A DNA stretch of 64,000 nucleotides from the NCBI GenBank assembly GCA_963783945.1, contig CAWAPS010000022.1, positions 1 to 64,000 of the forward strand, in the 5' to 3' direction. The DNA is from CAWAPS01 sp963783945. GTDB lineage: Bacteria; Actinomycetota; Acidimicrobiia; Acidimicrobiales; Palsa-688. This document shows, piece by piece, positions 43,554-52,897 of the stretch. The position numbers and the translations under genes were made by a program. The notes under the pieces are model-generated. The model ran no database searches. It saw only the letters and a list, made by a program, of their open reading frames with translations, and was not told the origin of the DNA. The number at the start of each line of letters is the position of its first letter. The first letter of the stretch is position 1.

Positions 43554-46102
43554 GTGCCGCTGATACCAACACGGGCAGGTCGACGACGCCGTCATACGGT
43601 TCCGACGCGGGTGTACCTGTTCATCGCCGGCCTCGCCCTCGTCGCCCTGGCGGTGTGCGTCACGGTCATTCGAGAAGCCCGGCCGATACCGGTAGACCAC
43701 TCCCTGCCTTGGGTCCTCGTGGCCCTGGCCCTGGTCGGAGCCGAGTACGTGCCTGTCAAGTTCCACAGCGCCGGGCACACCCTGAATGTCGACATGTTCG
43801 GCGTTCCAATGCTGGTAGGTGCGGTCTTCCTTCCACCGGCGGACCTGTTGATCGCGGTGTCGACCGCTGCTCTGGCCACCTCGATTCTCCAGCACGAGCC
43901 GGTTGAGCGAAGCGTATTCAACGTACTCAACCAGACGACAGCTGTAGGACTGGCCCGGCTCGTCCTCGGAGCAGTGCTTGCCGGGGGGAGCCCAGTGGCG
44001 GTGTCGGGTTGGGGCGCCCTCTTTCTGGCGCTGCTGACCTACGAGGCCGCCACCGCCCTCGGAATCCTCGTGGTGGTGAGCCTCAACTCCGGCGCTCCGG
44101 GCTGGACCTACGTGCGCAATCTGGCGTGGCATGTCGGGCTCGACTCTGCCGATCAACGCGGCCCTCGGGATCGTCGCCGTCACCGTTGCCTGGACCCAGG
44201 GCTGGGCCATCCTGTTGCTGGCCGGTCCGGGTGTCCTGCTGGCCCTGTGGTACCGGGCGGCCAACTCGGTGAGGACCCGGTACGCCAACCTGCAACTCCT
44301 CTACGGATTTACGGTGGCCCTGGCCGGGCTCTCCGAAACCGATCAGGTGATCACCGCGGCCTTGGGCGAGGTGCGCCGCCTGCTTCACGCCGGCGGTGCC
44401 GAACTCTGCCTCCCGTCTCGCGGCAGGACATTGCGCTGCACCATCGATGAGAATGGCAAGTTGAGGAAGATGCTCGGCGAGCTGACGCCGCTCGAGCAGG
44501 AAGTGATGGCCAGCGGAGCTGAAACCAAGGCGACGCCGAAAGGTCGGCGCGAACGGGCGGGTGGGCCTCGCTCGACCGCATGGCGGCGCCAGTGAAGCTC
44601 GGGAGACCTCGGGGTGGCGGTCCTCTCGGTGACCACCCACGAGGACGGCGACGAAGACCTTCGACCGAGAGGATCTGCGCCTCTTTGGTGCGATCGCGGC
44701 CCATCTGAGCACCGCCCTGACGAGCAGCCAGCTGCTCGAGCACCTAAGGCTCGAGGTGGCGGCACGGGAGCACGAGGCACTTCACGACAGCCTGACCGGG
44801 CTCGCTAACCGGGTCTTGTTCTCCCAGTGGGCCTCGGACGCCATCGAGCGCCGGCCCAGCGAGCAGATGGTGGCAGTTCTGCTCATGGATCTCGACGGTT
44901 TCAAGGACATCAACGACACCCTGGGCCACCTCAAGGGGGACACCATCCTGAAGGAGGTCTCGGGCCGGGTGCTGGCGGCGGTCGGATCCGATCGTCTGGC
45001 GGCCCGGCTGGGGGGCGACGAGTTCGCCTTTGTCATACCGGCCGCGGACAGCCCAGAGGAGATCGTGGCGGCCGCCGAAGCCGTCCTCGAATCGGTATCC
45101 CGGCCCATCGCCATCGACGGACTGGTGCTCGAGTTGCGGGCGAGCATGGGAATCGCCGCCGCCCCCCAGGACGGACAGGACGCCTCCAGCCTCCTCCAGC
45201 GGGCCGACGTGGCCATGTACTCGGCCAAGCGGACCAAGAGGCGGGTCGTCGCCTATGACAGGGACCTGGACCGCAATACGAAGCGCCGTCTGGTCCTCAC
45301 CACCGAGTTGCGCCGGGCCATGGAAACCAAGGACCTCGAGGTCTGGTATCAGCCCGTCGCCCGCATGGATACCGGGGAGATCGTCGGCTTGGAGGCGCTC
45401 TCGCGGTGGCGACACCGGGAGTTCGGATGGATCTCCCCCGACGAGTTCATACCCGTGGCCGAAGCAACCGGCCTCATCGAGCCGTTGACATGGTGGGTGC
45501 TCGAATCCGCTCTGCGCGAAGTACACCAGTGGCACCTGGAAGGCTTCGAGCTGACCATGGCGGTCAACGTCTCGGCCCGAAGTCTCCTTGGTCCTGAGAT
45601 AGTCGAGCGCCTTGGCCGGATCCTGGAGGACGTGCGGGTGCCTCCCGGAAGTCTGATCCTCGAGATCACGGAGTCGCTCATGATGGTCGATCCGGAGTGG
45701 TCGGAGCGGATCCTCGCCCAGCTCTCCGATCTCGGGGTGACCATCGCCATAGACGACTTCGGGACGGGCTACTCATCTCTTTCCCGCCTGAAGCGTCTCC
45801 CGGTGAAGATGGTCAAGATCGACCGGTCCTTTGTGATCAACATGCAGGCCGACGACAGCAACCGGGCGATCGTGCAAGCCACAATCGAACTGGCGCGTGC
45901 CATGGGCCACCACGTGGTCGCCGAGGGGGCAGAGCGACGGGAGGCGTGGGACGCCCTGAAGGCCATGGGCTGCGATCACGTCCAGGGTCACTACCTGGCC
46001 AAGGCCATGCCGGCCGAGGAGTGCCGTGAGTGGCTCCTGCGCTATCAAGCGCCGGGAATGGCACCGGTCCGGAACCTCCCGTTCCTCGCCCACGGAGCCT
46101 GA
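43554..46102 (+). CDS. membrane-anchored GGDEF-EAL cyclic-di-GMP protein, frame-disrupted
   Basis: One large signalling protein read in several frames. It starts at GTG 43554 after GGGAGGGG with a seven-helix membrane sensor (RVYLFIAGLALVALAVCVTV; EYVPVKFHSAGHTLNVDMFG). A slip near 44145 leads to NAALGIVAVTVAWTQGWAI and a GAF-like domain from about 44280. Further slips at about 44540-44660 lead to FDREDLRLFGAIAAHLSTAL. The catalytic part is intact from 44756: GGDEF site RLGGDEFAFVIP, and EAL domain with GLEALSRWRH, NVSARSL, EITESLMM and IDDFGTGYSSL, all metal-binding residues present. It could both make and degrade cyclic di-GMP. Confidence 0.85.
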
Positions 46103-46124
46103 CCGCCCGAAGCAGACCTTTATC

Positions 46125-47048
46125 TCAGTACACCCAGACCGTCGTGCCGATCGGAGCCAGGTTTTCGGCCCAGATCCAATCGATGGCCTCGTTGCTAACC
46201 CGCACGCAACCGTGGGACACGGGGTACGACGGGACGTACGAATCCCCGTGGATGGCGAACCCACCTTCGAAGAACTTCGGCCGCCACAGCTGCCCGAGTG
46301 AATCGGTCACCGTGCCGTCGACCTGGCGATAAATGTGGAACCGCCCGACCGGTGTGATGGCGACCGCGGACTGGTTGCCGTCCGTATAGGTGTACCCGCC
46401 GCCGGTGGACGTGTTGAGCACGTATTCGAGGCGACCGTCTTGGACGAACATCACCAGATCAGAGGCCAGGTCGACCTCGATGACATAGCCGGACGAACTT
46501 CGAGGGGTGGGACGGGCCCGGCGATCGAGGGCAGCCAGAGTGTTGGGTCCAACCACGCCATCTCGGCTGATCCCGGCGGCCTTCTGCAAAGCGAAGACCG
46601 CCTGCTGCGTGCTGAGTCCGAAGGCTCCGTCTGGGGTTCCCATCCAGTACCCGAGCGCGCTCAGCCGCTTCTGCAGGGCCAGCACCGCCGGGCCCGAGTC
46701 GCCGAGGCTGAGCTTGGGCGCCGGGGCCGTGGTCGGAGGACTCTGAGCCGGCTTGGTCGTCGGCGGAGAGGTTTCAGGCGGGCTGTCGGCGCGGGTCCTC
46801 GGATTGGGAGCGGCGGCGGTGGTGGCCGGGGTTTCAGCCGTCGCCGCGGCGGGCACCGGAGCGGTCTCGCTTCCCCTCTGGACTGTCGTCGAAGCGGGCG
46901 GGGGGGATGGCGTCGAAGCCGAGGAAGCCCCACCGCAGCCCGCCAGGGCCGCGGTGGCGGCCGCCAGCACCAGGATCGCCAGCCCGCCTAGAGGCCTGAT
47001 CCTCGCCCGCCTGGTTGCACCCGCCGGTTCGATCCGCATCCCACTCAA
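46125..47048 (-). CDS. lipoprotein L,D-transpeptidase with peptidoglycan-binding domain
   Basis: Cell-wall enzyme of 307 aa that makes 3-3 cross-links or anchors proteins to peptidoglycan. An Arg-rich lead and signal peptide end at the lipobox ATAALAGCGG, followed by a long Pro/Thr/Ala linker. A PG_binding_1 domain reads LGDSGPAVLALQKRLSALGY and FGLSTQQAVFALQKAAG. The YkuD domain begins YVIEVDLASDLVMFVQDG and holds the catalytic motif in IHGDSYVPSYPVSHGCVRVS (His, Ser-His-Gly-Cys). The start is TTG 47048 or ATG 47039; GGAGGAGG lies just upstream. It stands alone. Confidence 0.92.
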   Translation of the reverse strand: MSGMRIEPAGATRRARIRPLGGLAILVLAAATAALAGCGGASSASTPSPPPASTTVQRGSETAPVPAAATAETPATTAAAPNPRTRADSPPETSPPTTKPAQSPPTTAPAPKLSLGDSGPAVLALQKRLSALGYWMGTPDGAFGLSTQQAVFALQKAAGISRDGVVGPNTLAALDRRARPTPRSSSGYVIEVDLASDLVMFVQDGRLEYVLNTSTGGGYTYTDGNQSAVAITPVGRFHIYRQVDGTVTDSLGQLWRPKFFEGGFAIHGDSYVPSYPVSHGCVRVSNEAIDWIWAENLAPIGTTVWVY

Positions 47049-47102
47049 CCCTCCTCCGGGTCGAGGGGGCTGAGCGTAACACCCGGCCGAGGATTGAAAT
47101 CA

Positions 47103-47867
47103 TCACCCATCGGGGCGGCTGAGCGGCTTGCGGCCAACCACCCACCGATGGCGGTTGTACTTCCGTATCTCCACATCCAGTCCGGCAGGTGCCAGCGCGA
47201 GGCGCACATCGCCGTCGGGCAGTCGAGCCCCCCGCCATGCCCGGCTGAGGGTGGCTCGTCTCTGGATGACGTGACCGAGATGTCCGAGCCAGTCCGTGAG
47301 CCGGGCGGATAGTGAGTCACCACGGATCTGGATCGCCAACTGGCCCCCAGGGGTGAGGACGCGCCCTGACTCTTCCAGGTAGAGCATCTGTGCCTGCTTC
47401 GACGGGACGTGCTGCAGGGTGATGTAGGAAAAGACGACCTGCACAGTGTTGTCGGCGACCTCACGGAGGCTCCCGTCGCCCGGCACCAGCAAACAGGTCA
47501 CGTTCGACTGGTCCGAGATGTTGTGGGCGCAGCGCTTGAGCATTTCCTGACTCACGTCGACTGCGGTCACCCGTCCGGCTAGTGCGGAGAGGCGCCTCGT
47601 CATGCGGCCCACCCCGCATCCGATCTCGAGGACGGTATCCGTGGGCCTGACCACGACGTCGCAGAGGTTGAGGAACAGATCGGTTTCGTCGGCTCCCTGC
47701 CGGAAGAACTCCTCGTTCTCTTCCGTGTGCCCCGTCGCCACGTGCCAGGCTGCGTTGTCCCGCGCCGCTTTGTCCCAGAACCTCCGCGACACCTCGCCTG
47801 GTTGTCCGACTGCTGGGCCCACCGCCGGGAGGTTAGCCATTCGGCCGAACGGGCCACGCCGAAGCAT
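47103..47867 (-). CDS. class I SAM-dependent methyltransferase
   Basis: 254-aa methyltransferase. Motif I is DTVLEIGCGVGRMTRRLSAL (about residue 78), VTAVDVSQEMLKRCAHNI is motif II, and VVFSYITLQHVPSKQAQMLY the motif IV region, followed by VLTPGGQLAIQIRGDS. The pre-domain RRFWDKAARDNAAWHVATGH is common in actinobacterial methyltransferases near the cell envelope and resembles the start of the 20.1-21.2 kb enzyme. It is divergent from the PerM-like permease with 37 bases between them. Substrate unknown. Confidence 0.82.
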   Translation of the reverse strand: MLRRGPFGRMANLPAVGPAVGQPGEVSRRFWDKAARDNAAWHVATGHTEENEEFFRQGADETDLFLNLCDVVVRPTDTVLEIGCGVGRMTRRLSALAGRVTAVDVSQEMLKRCAHNISDQSNVTCLLVPGDGSLREVADNTVQVVFSYITLQHVPSKQAQMLYLEESGRVLTPGGQLAIQIRGDSLSARLTDWLGHLGHVIQRRATLSRAWRGARLPDGDVRLALAPAGLDVEIRKYNRHRWVVGRKPLSRPDG

Positions 47868-47904
47868 CGCCCTGGCCCGGCGCTCTTTCGGGCAGGCTGG
47901 ACAA

Positions 47905-49032
47905 ATGACGCCGAACGATCCGCCGGTATCCGGTGCGGAAGGTGCGGCCCAACCCCGGACCTATCCCGGCGCCGCCCTGCGGACATTGGGCGACTACGCC
48001 TGGAGAATCCTCGTCATCGGGACAGTCGGGTACTTCGTCATCCATCTCCTGTCGAAGCTGTCGCTTGTAATCATCCCGTTCATCGTTTCGGTCCTGGCGA
48101 CGGCGCTACTGCATCCTTTCCTGGCCCGGTTGCGCCGGATCGGACTGTCCCGGTGGCTGGCCACGGTGACGACGGTCCTCGCCGCGATCCTCCTCGTGGG
48201 CGGACTCATAACCGTGGTGGTGATCCGTGCCGCCAACCAGGCACCGCAACTGGGCAATGAGATCAACAGCCTCGTCCCCCACGTCAAGCACTGGCTGATC
48301 ACCGGCCCGCTCCGCCTCAATCCCACGACGGTTGACAACCTTGGCAACACCATCACCAAGGACGTGACGAGCAACAGCTCGGCCATCGCCTCGACCGCGG
48401 TATCAACCGGCAAGACGGTGGCCGAAGTCGCCGGCGGCATCGCCCTGACGATCTTCTCCACGATCTTCCTGCTCTACGACGGCGACCGGGTCTGGGCCTT
48501 CGTCCTGAAAGGGGCACCCAAGGGATCGCGCCGCACGGTCGATATCGCGGCACGCGCCGCCTGGGGCACCGTGAGCCAGTACGTGCGAGGAACCCTGATC
48601 GTGGCCACGTTCCACGGCGTCGTCGTCGCCAGCACGCTCGCCATCCTGGGCGTCCCCCTGGCCTTCCCGTTAGGGGTGCTCGTAGGCCTCGGCAGCTTCG
48701 TGCCACTGGTCGGCGCGTTCGTCACGGGCGTCCTGGCGGTTGCCGTTGCCGGCCTGAGCAAGGGTCTCCTGGCCGCCATCATCGTGGTCGCCGTGCTCCT
48801 CCTCGACAACCAGATCGAGGCCCACGTGCTGCAGCCGTTCGTGGTTGGCCGGTATGTGCGGATCCATCCCCTGGCCCTGGTGCTCGCCCTGGCTTCCGGA
48901 GCCGTGCTGTTCGGGATCTTCGGGGCGATCGTCGCGGTACCGGTCGTGGCCTGCATCAACAGCGCCATACGGGCGGTCATGGACTCCCGAGATCAGCCCT
49001 CGGAAGGAGACCTCATTCCATCCAAGGGTTGA
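47905..49032 (+). CDS. AI-2E/PerM family permease
   Basis: 375-aa membrane protein of the AI-2E transporter (PerM) family, about eight helices. Blocks: VIHLLSKLSLVIIPFIVSVL, the periplasmic-side amphipathic stretch from QAPQLGNEINSLVPHVKHWL, and the family-defining C-terminal part GVPLAFPLGVLVGLGSFVPL, LDNQIEAHVLQPFVVGRYVR. Known members export autoinducer-2 or act as Na+/H+ antiporters or tunnelling permeases; specificity cannot be read here. ATG 47905 is chosen because the longer frame upstream (from 47602) overlaps the divergent methyltransferase. Confidence 0.9.
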   Translation: MTPNDPPVSGAEGAAQPRTYPGAALRTLGDYAWRILVIGTVGYFVIHLLSKLSLVIIPFIVSVLATALLHPFLARLRRIGLSRWLATVTTVLAAILLVGGLITVVVIRAANQAPQLGNEINSLVPHVKHWLITGPLRLNPTTVDNLGNTITKDVTSNSSAIASTAVSTGKTVAEVAGGIALTIFSTIFLLYDGDRVWAFVLKGAPKGSRRTVDIAARAAWGTVSQYVRGTLIVATFHGVVVASTLAILGVPLAFPLGVLVGLGSFVPLVGAFVTGVLAVAVAGLSKGLLAAIIVVAVLLLDNQIEAHVLQPFVVGRYVRIHPLALVLALASGAVLFGIFGAIVAVPVVACINSAIRAVMDSRDQPSEGDLIPSKG

Positions 49033-49054
49033 TGACGGAAACCCTGCCGGGCCG

Positions 49055-49060
49055 TAGCCT
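49055..49060 (+). promoter_or_regulatory. -10 element of a probable leaderless promoter
   Basis: TAGCCT with six bases (GACTGC) before GTG 49067. It would drive the LiaF-like/histidine kinase pair. Confidence 0.45.
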
Positions 49061-49066
49061 GACTGC

Positions 49067-50176
49067 GTGGCCAGGGATGACGAGTTCCGCAAAGTGGCCG
49101 AGGACATGCGGGCGCTGGCCCGTTCCCTCGCCAAGGACTTTCGGGATGCCGTCGACCAGTCGCGCGTAGGCGGGGAGACCACCGGCCAGGCCCTGCGCGA
49201 CGGAATCCGGGGCATGGCGAACGAAGCCGGCCGGGGTATGCGATCGGAGTGGCGTCAGGCCCGGAGGGCCTTCGGACCCGGGTTCGGTCCTGGCCGCGGG
49301 CGGTGGGGACCACCCTGGGGTTCCGGTCCCCCGCCGGGGGGTCCGGGCTCCCCCACCGGAGACCCGGCCGGTGGGGCCGGTCCCTGGGCTCCTTGGGACG
49401 GCTACCAGTGGGGCGGGCCTCCCTGGGGTCACCGCCGTCACGGGCCGCCCCGCAACCGGCCGCCCCGCCCGCCCCGCCAGCCGCGCCCGCCTGTTCCCCC
49501 GGTGCGGCGCCACTGGGATGCCACGGTTGTGATCGGACTGCTGGTGGTCCTGTTCGGAGTGGGCTGGCTGCTCGGGGAGATTCACGCGTTTCACGTATCC
49601 CTCGAGGCCGTGCTGGCCATCGGACTGCTGGTGCTCGGAGCCTCGCTCATCGTCACCGGTCGAACCGACTGGAGTCTCAGCCGGCGGTCCTGGCCGGTCT
49701 GGCTGGGAGCCGGTCTGGTCGTCGCCCTCCTGGCCACCTCAGCCACCTTCGGCATCGGCAACACGTTGCAGGATGTGACGTTCGGGAACAAGTCGGTTAC
49801 CGCGACGGACACCGGCGGAAGCTTTCACGGCGGCTTCGGCAATCTCACGATCGACGGGTCGCACGTCAAGCCCGGCGGCACCATCAAGGCCGGGAGCGTG
49901 GCAGGGAACGTGGTAATCAACCTCCCGGCGGATGCAGCGGTTGACGTCCATGCCCATGTGCTCGCCGGCCAGATCTGTGTGAACGGGCGCAACGAGGGCA
50001 ACGGGGTCAGTGCCTCCGTCAACCAGAACTTCATCACCCCCGGTACGGGGGCCGCCGCCGGTACCCCAGCCGCTACTGGTTCAGCCACCACAGGTCAGAG
50101 CATCACGGTCGACGTCCACGAGGTGTTCGGCCAGATCATGATCGGAGGCGCCGGGTGCGGGAGGCCGGGTCGATGA
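49067..50176 (+). CDS. LiaF-like membrane protein
   Basis: 369-aa protein. The N-terminal ~60 residues are helical and charged (DEFRKVAEDMRALARSLAKD). A Gly/Pro-rich linker of about 80 residues follows, then four transmembrane segments (VVIGLLVVLFGVGWLLGEIH onward), and a C-terminal beta-rich domain like the LiaF/DUF2154 envelope-stress domain: DTGGSFHGGFGNLTIDGS and AGNVVINLPADAAVDVHAHV, DVHEVFGQIMIGG. In Bacillus, LiaF inhibits the LiaS kinase until the envelope is damaged. Here the kinase gene starts in its last codon (ATGA at 50173), which supports the same pairing. Confidence 0.78.
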   Translation: MARDDEFRKVAEDMRALARSLAKDFRDAVDQSRVGGETTGQALRDGIRGMANEAGRGMRSEWRQARRAFGPGFGPGRGRWGPPWGSGPPPGGPGSPTGDPAGGAGPWAPWDGYQWGGPPWGHRRHGPPRNRPPRPPRQPRPPVPPVRRHWDATVVIGLLVVLFGVGWLLGEIHAFHVSLEAVLAIGLLVLGASLIVTGRTDWSLSRRSWPVWLGAGLVVALLATSATFGIGNTLQDVTFGNKSVTATDTGGSFHGGFGNLTIDGSHVKPGGTIKAGSVAGNVVINLPADAAVDVHAHVLAGQICVNGRNEGNGVSASVNQNFITPGTGAAAGTPAATGSATTGQSITVDVHEVFGQIMIGGAGCGRPGR

Positions 50177-51192
50177 CCCCTCCTGCCGTCGTCGCCGCCA
50201 CATACCAGTACCGGGTGTCCCGGGTCGCGGTGGGCACGTTTTTCCTTCTGCTCGGCGCCGCCTTCCTGCTCGACAGCCTCGGGGTCTTCCGGGTAACCGC
50301 CGCCCTTTTCTGGCCGCTGTTCGTCATCTCCATCGGGGCCGGAATGCTGCTCCACCGGGCCCGCCGGCTCATGGTCGAAGAGGACAGAAGCGCCCAGCTG
50401 GCGGTCGCCGAGGAGCGGGTCCGCATCGCGCGGGAGCTGCATGACATCGTGGCCCACGGGGTGTCCCTGATGACCATCCAGATCGCCGCGGCCCGTCGGG
50501 TCGGGACCAAGAACCAGGACTCGGCCAACGAGTCTCTCGAAGCGGCAGAGCAGACCGGCCGTCAGACACTCAGTGAGCTGGAAGGCATGCTGGCCGTGCT
50601 TCGAGGCGCCGACGCTTCCATTGGGGCGGCGGCCGGTCTGGGCGGATCGGGAGGCACCGGCCCGGATCGGGGGGATCGCCCCGATCGTGCGGGATACCGC
50701 GGCGACCGGGCGGACAACCCGGCCGGCGACGGATCGGCCGGAGGCCCCGGGACCGAACGGAGTCCGCTTCCTCGCATCGCCGACCTTCAGTCACTCGTCG
50801 ACGCGGTACGCCAGACGGGCCGCAGCGTCAGCTACAACGTGCTCGGCGACCCTCCGGGCCTTCCGGCCAGCGTGGAGATGACCGTGTACCGCGTGGTCCA
50901 GGAGGCGCTCACCAACGCGGTGCGCTACGCCGGTGACGCCCCCATCGACATTCAGGTGATCTTCTCCCCCGCCGCCATTACCGTGTTCGTCGATGACGAA
51001 GGGGCCGCCTCGAGCGGGCCAAGACCGACCGGGACGTCGTCTCACGTCCCCGGCGGAAGTGGACACGGCTTGGTGGGAATGCAGGAAAGACTGGCCGCCG
51101 TAGGCGGAACCCTCGAAGCGGGTCCCCGCCGTCCGGGCCCCGGCTGGCGGGTCTACGCCAGCATTCCCGTCGTTCTGCTGAACGTGGCTTGA
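50173..51192 (+). CDS. NarL-type sensor histidine kinase (LiaS-like)
   Basis: 339-aa membrane kinase. Two N-terminal helices (VGTFFLLLGAAFLLDSLGVF and the next) are followed by a HisKA_3 dimerisation domain with the phospho-acceptor in RVRIARELHDIVAHGVSLMT (HD pair). The ATPase domain has VVQEALTNAVRYAGDAPIDI (N box) and GHGLVGMQERLAAVGG (G2 box). Between them lies an unusual low-complexity insert rich in Gly, Asp and Arg (about residues 155-200). ATG 50173 overlaps the stop of the LiaF-like gene. Its partner regulator follows after 156 bases. Confidence 0.88.
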   Translation: MTPPAVVAATYQYRVSRVAVGTFFLLLGAAFLLDSLGVFRVTAALFWPLFVISIGAGMLLHRARRLMVEEDRSAQLAVAEERVRIARELHDIVAHGVSLMTIQIAAARRVGTKNQDSANESLEAAEQTGRQTLSELEGMLAVLRGADASIGAAAGLGGSGGTGPDRGDRPDRAGYRGDRADNPAGDGSAGGPGTERSPLPRIADLQSLVDAVRQTGRSVSYNVLGDPPGLPASVEMTVYRVVQEALTNAVRYAGDAPIDIQVIFSPAAITVFVDDEGAASSGPRPTGTSSHVPGGSGHGLVGMQERLAAVGGTLEAGPRRPGPGWRVYASIPVVLLNVA

Positions 51193-51348
51193 GGGTTCCC
51201 GAAGTCGCCCTCTGCCCGGCTCGACCCGTCGGGTCGGCCGTCCCGCTTGACCCTGTCCCACCCTTCCCCGCATCCCTCCTGAGCACTCAGCTCTAGAGCG
51301 GCCCGCTGGTGGACGAACCCCGGCGTCCAAGGGCGCGAGAGTGATTGG

Positions 51349-52026
51349 GTGATACGCCTCCTGCTTGCGGACGACGAAGCCATGGTGAGAAAGGGCCTGC
51401 GACTGGTCCTCGAGACCGAGGACGACCTTCAGGTCGTCGCAGAGGCAGCCGACGGTCTGGAGGCCATTGAAGAGTCCCGACGGCTCAGGCCGGACGTGAT
51501 TCTCATGGATGTCCGCATGCCCCGGCTGGACGGGGTGGAGGCGTGCCGGATCCTTGTGGAAGAGAGCGAGGCCAAGGTCGTGGTCCTGACCACCTTCGAC
51601 CTCGACGAGCACCTGTTCGCCGCGGTGAGGGCCGGAGCAAGCGGCTTCCTGCTCAAGGCGTCACCGCCGGAGGAGCTCGTAGCGGCTATCAGGGCCGCCC
51701 ACGCCGGCAACGCTCTGGTGGAGCCCAAGATGACCAAGCGGCTCCTGGAAGAGTTTGCCCGCCGGCCAGGGCAGCCGCCGGCCGGCCAGCTGCCCGATCG
51801 CTTCGCCGAGCTCACAGAGCGGGAGGTCGACGTGCTCCGAGAGGTCGTTCGGGGCGCCAGCAACTCCGAGATCGCCGAACGGCTCTACATCAGTGAAACC
51901 ACGGTCAAGACTCACGTCAACCACATCCTGAGCAAGCTCGGGGTGCGTGACCGCATCCAAGCGGTGGTTCTCGCCTACGACCTTGGCCTGGTGGAACCCG
52001 GAGGGGGACGCCCGGCCCCCGCGTGA
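51349..52026 (+). CDS. NarL/LuxR-family response regulator (LiaR-like)
   Basis: 225-aa regulator. The receiver domain has the acidic pair LLLADDEAMVRKG, the phospho-accepting Asp in VILMDVRMPRLDGVEA, Thr in VVVLTTFD and Lys in GFLLKASPPEEL. The LuxR-type HTH follows: LTEREVDVLREVVRGASNSE, then IAERLYISETTVKTHVNHIL. It starts at GTG 51349. A CGACCC-GTC-GGGTCG hairpin and a 156-base gap separate it from the kinase, so it may have its own promoter. Together with the LiaF-like protein and kinase it forms a LiaFSR-like envelope-stress system. Confidence 0.9.
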   Translation: MIRLLLADDEAMVRKGLRLVLETEDDLQVVAEAADGLEAIEESRRLRPDVILMDVRMPRLDGVEACRILVEESEAKVVVLTTFDLDEHLFAAVRAGASGFLLKASPPEELVAAIRAAHAGNALVEPKMTKRLLEEFARRPGQPPAGQLPDRFAELTEREVDVLREVVRGASNSEIAERLYISETTVKTHVNHILSKLGVRDRIQAVVLAYDLGLVEPGGGRPAPA

Positions 52027-52178
52027 GGCGGAGCCCCATCGAAGAGGGTGCTGGTACTGACCGCCAGGTGGGCCGCTGCGACTCAAAGATCCGCCTGCAG
52101 GTGGAGACCCAAATCGCTCCCGGGGAGGACGACGGATGCCCGGATGCCCCTTACGCTGAAACCATCTAAGGAGGAGCG

Positions 52179-52449
52179 ATGCACAGCTACGAGTTCGGCC
52201 CCACAGGCGGTTCCGGCCCGGCCGGTTCGCCGAAGCCGGGAGACAAACCCAGCGGCAACAGCGCACTGAGCCTCATCCTGCTCATCGCGGTCGTCGTGAT
52301 CGTGGCCGTAGTGGGATTGGGCCTGGCTTTCTGGGTCCTGGGAACCTTGTTCCACTTTGCCGGCTTCATCGTGAAGAATTGCTCTCGTGACCGCGGTCGT
52401 GGCCCTCGTTTGGCGCCGGATCGCGGGTCGCCGCAACCGGAGGGTCTGA
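52179..52449 (+). CDS. small two-helix membrane protein, frame-disrupted
   Basis: Short membrane protein with a very strong AAGGAGG four bases before ATG 52179. A Gly/Pro-rich start is followed by helix 1 (LSLILLIAVVVIVAVVGLGL) and a second hydrophobic segment, VLGTLFHFAGFIVK. The listed frame then becomes polar, but a one-base slip at about 52377 gives IALVTAVVALVWRRIAGRRN and a stop at 52449. That is a natural membrane-protein end, so the product is about 90 aa. It lies directly downstream of the LiaR-like regulator and may be a target or accessory of that system. No family is recognised. Confidence 0.6.
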
Positions 52450-52665
52450 CAAATGGTCGCACTGTGCGCCGCACCCCACTCGGTGAAACTGACTATTGAC
52501 AGACCCGGTCGAGGAAGTCTTCAATTGGTGTCACCACAGTGAGTTCACAGGAACGCCGCTGTGGCGAAGTGGCAAGCGTCGCCGAGCCGACGGGACAGGG
52601 AAAGGAGGAGGGCACCGTGGCAACATGGAGCTCGTCCGAGGAGGAAGATCCGCCCCGCTAGGTTC

Positions 52666-52686
52666 GGGCTCGGGCTTCCCGAGCCC
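52666..52686. terminator. perfect hairpin 1
   Basis: GGGCTCGGG-CTT-CCCGAGCCC, a 9-bp stem with a 3-base loop. No T-run follows. It probably terminates transcription from the small membrane protein or regulator. Confidence 0.6.
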
Positions 52687-52735
52687 TGGTCAGGTCGTCA
52701 CTGACGCCGGGCCCTCGACTTGACCGGCCCTATGG

Positions 52736-52761
52736 CCGGATGCCGTTGCGGCGGCATCCGG
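52736..52761. terminator. perfect hairpin 2
   Basis: CCGGATGCCG-TTGCGG-CGGCATCCGG, a 10-bp stem with a 6-base loop, 50 bases after hairpin 1. Confidence 0.5.
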
Positions 52762-52814
52762 GGCGAGGCGGTCGCAAATGCGGAGAGCGGCATCGGGTTC
52801 GGTGGCGAAGTAAT

Positions 52815-52852
52815 CCGGCACAGGAGAGACTCTCTGGGTCTTCCTGTGCCGG
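52815..52852. repeat. perfect hairpin 3
   Basis: CCGGCACAGGA and TCCTGTGCCGG form an 11-bp stem. After a one-base bulge, an inner AGAC/GTCT stem extends it. It ends 46 bases before the start of the next gene, so it may be part of that gene's leader rather than a terminator. Confidence 0.55.
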
Positions 52853-52897
52853 TTGCGCGCGTGGCCATCCGCGTCCAGGGCGTGCGAGCATGTTGGG

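Larger units (their letters stand above)
52450..52897. other. intergenic stretch with three strong hairpins
   Basis: About 450 bases without a supported gene. Three perfect inverted repeats follow one another in the last 200 bases and are listed separately. Confidence 0.6.

Noticed and set aside
43554..46102. Programmed ribosomal frameshifting to explain split genes
   Set aside because: The slips differ in direction and context, lack slippery heptamers, and affect unrelated genes, sometimes several times each.
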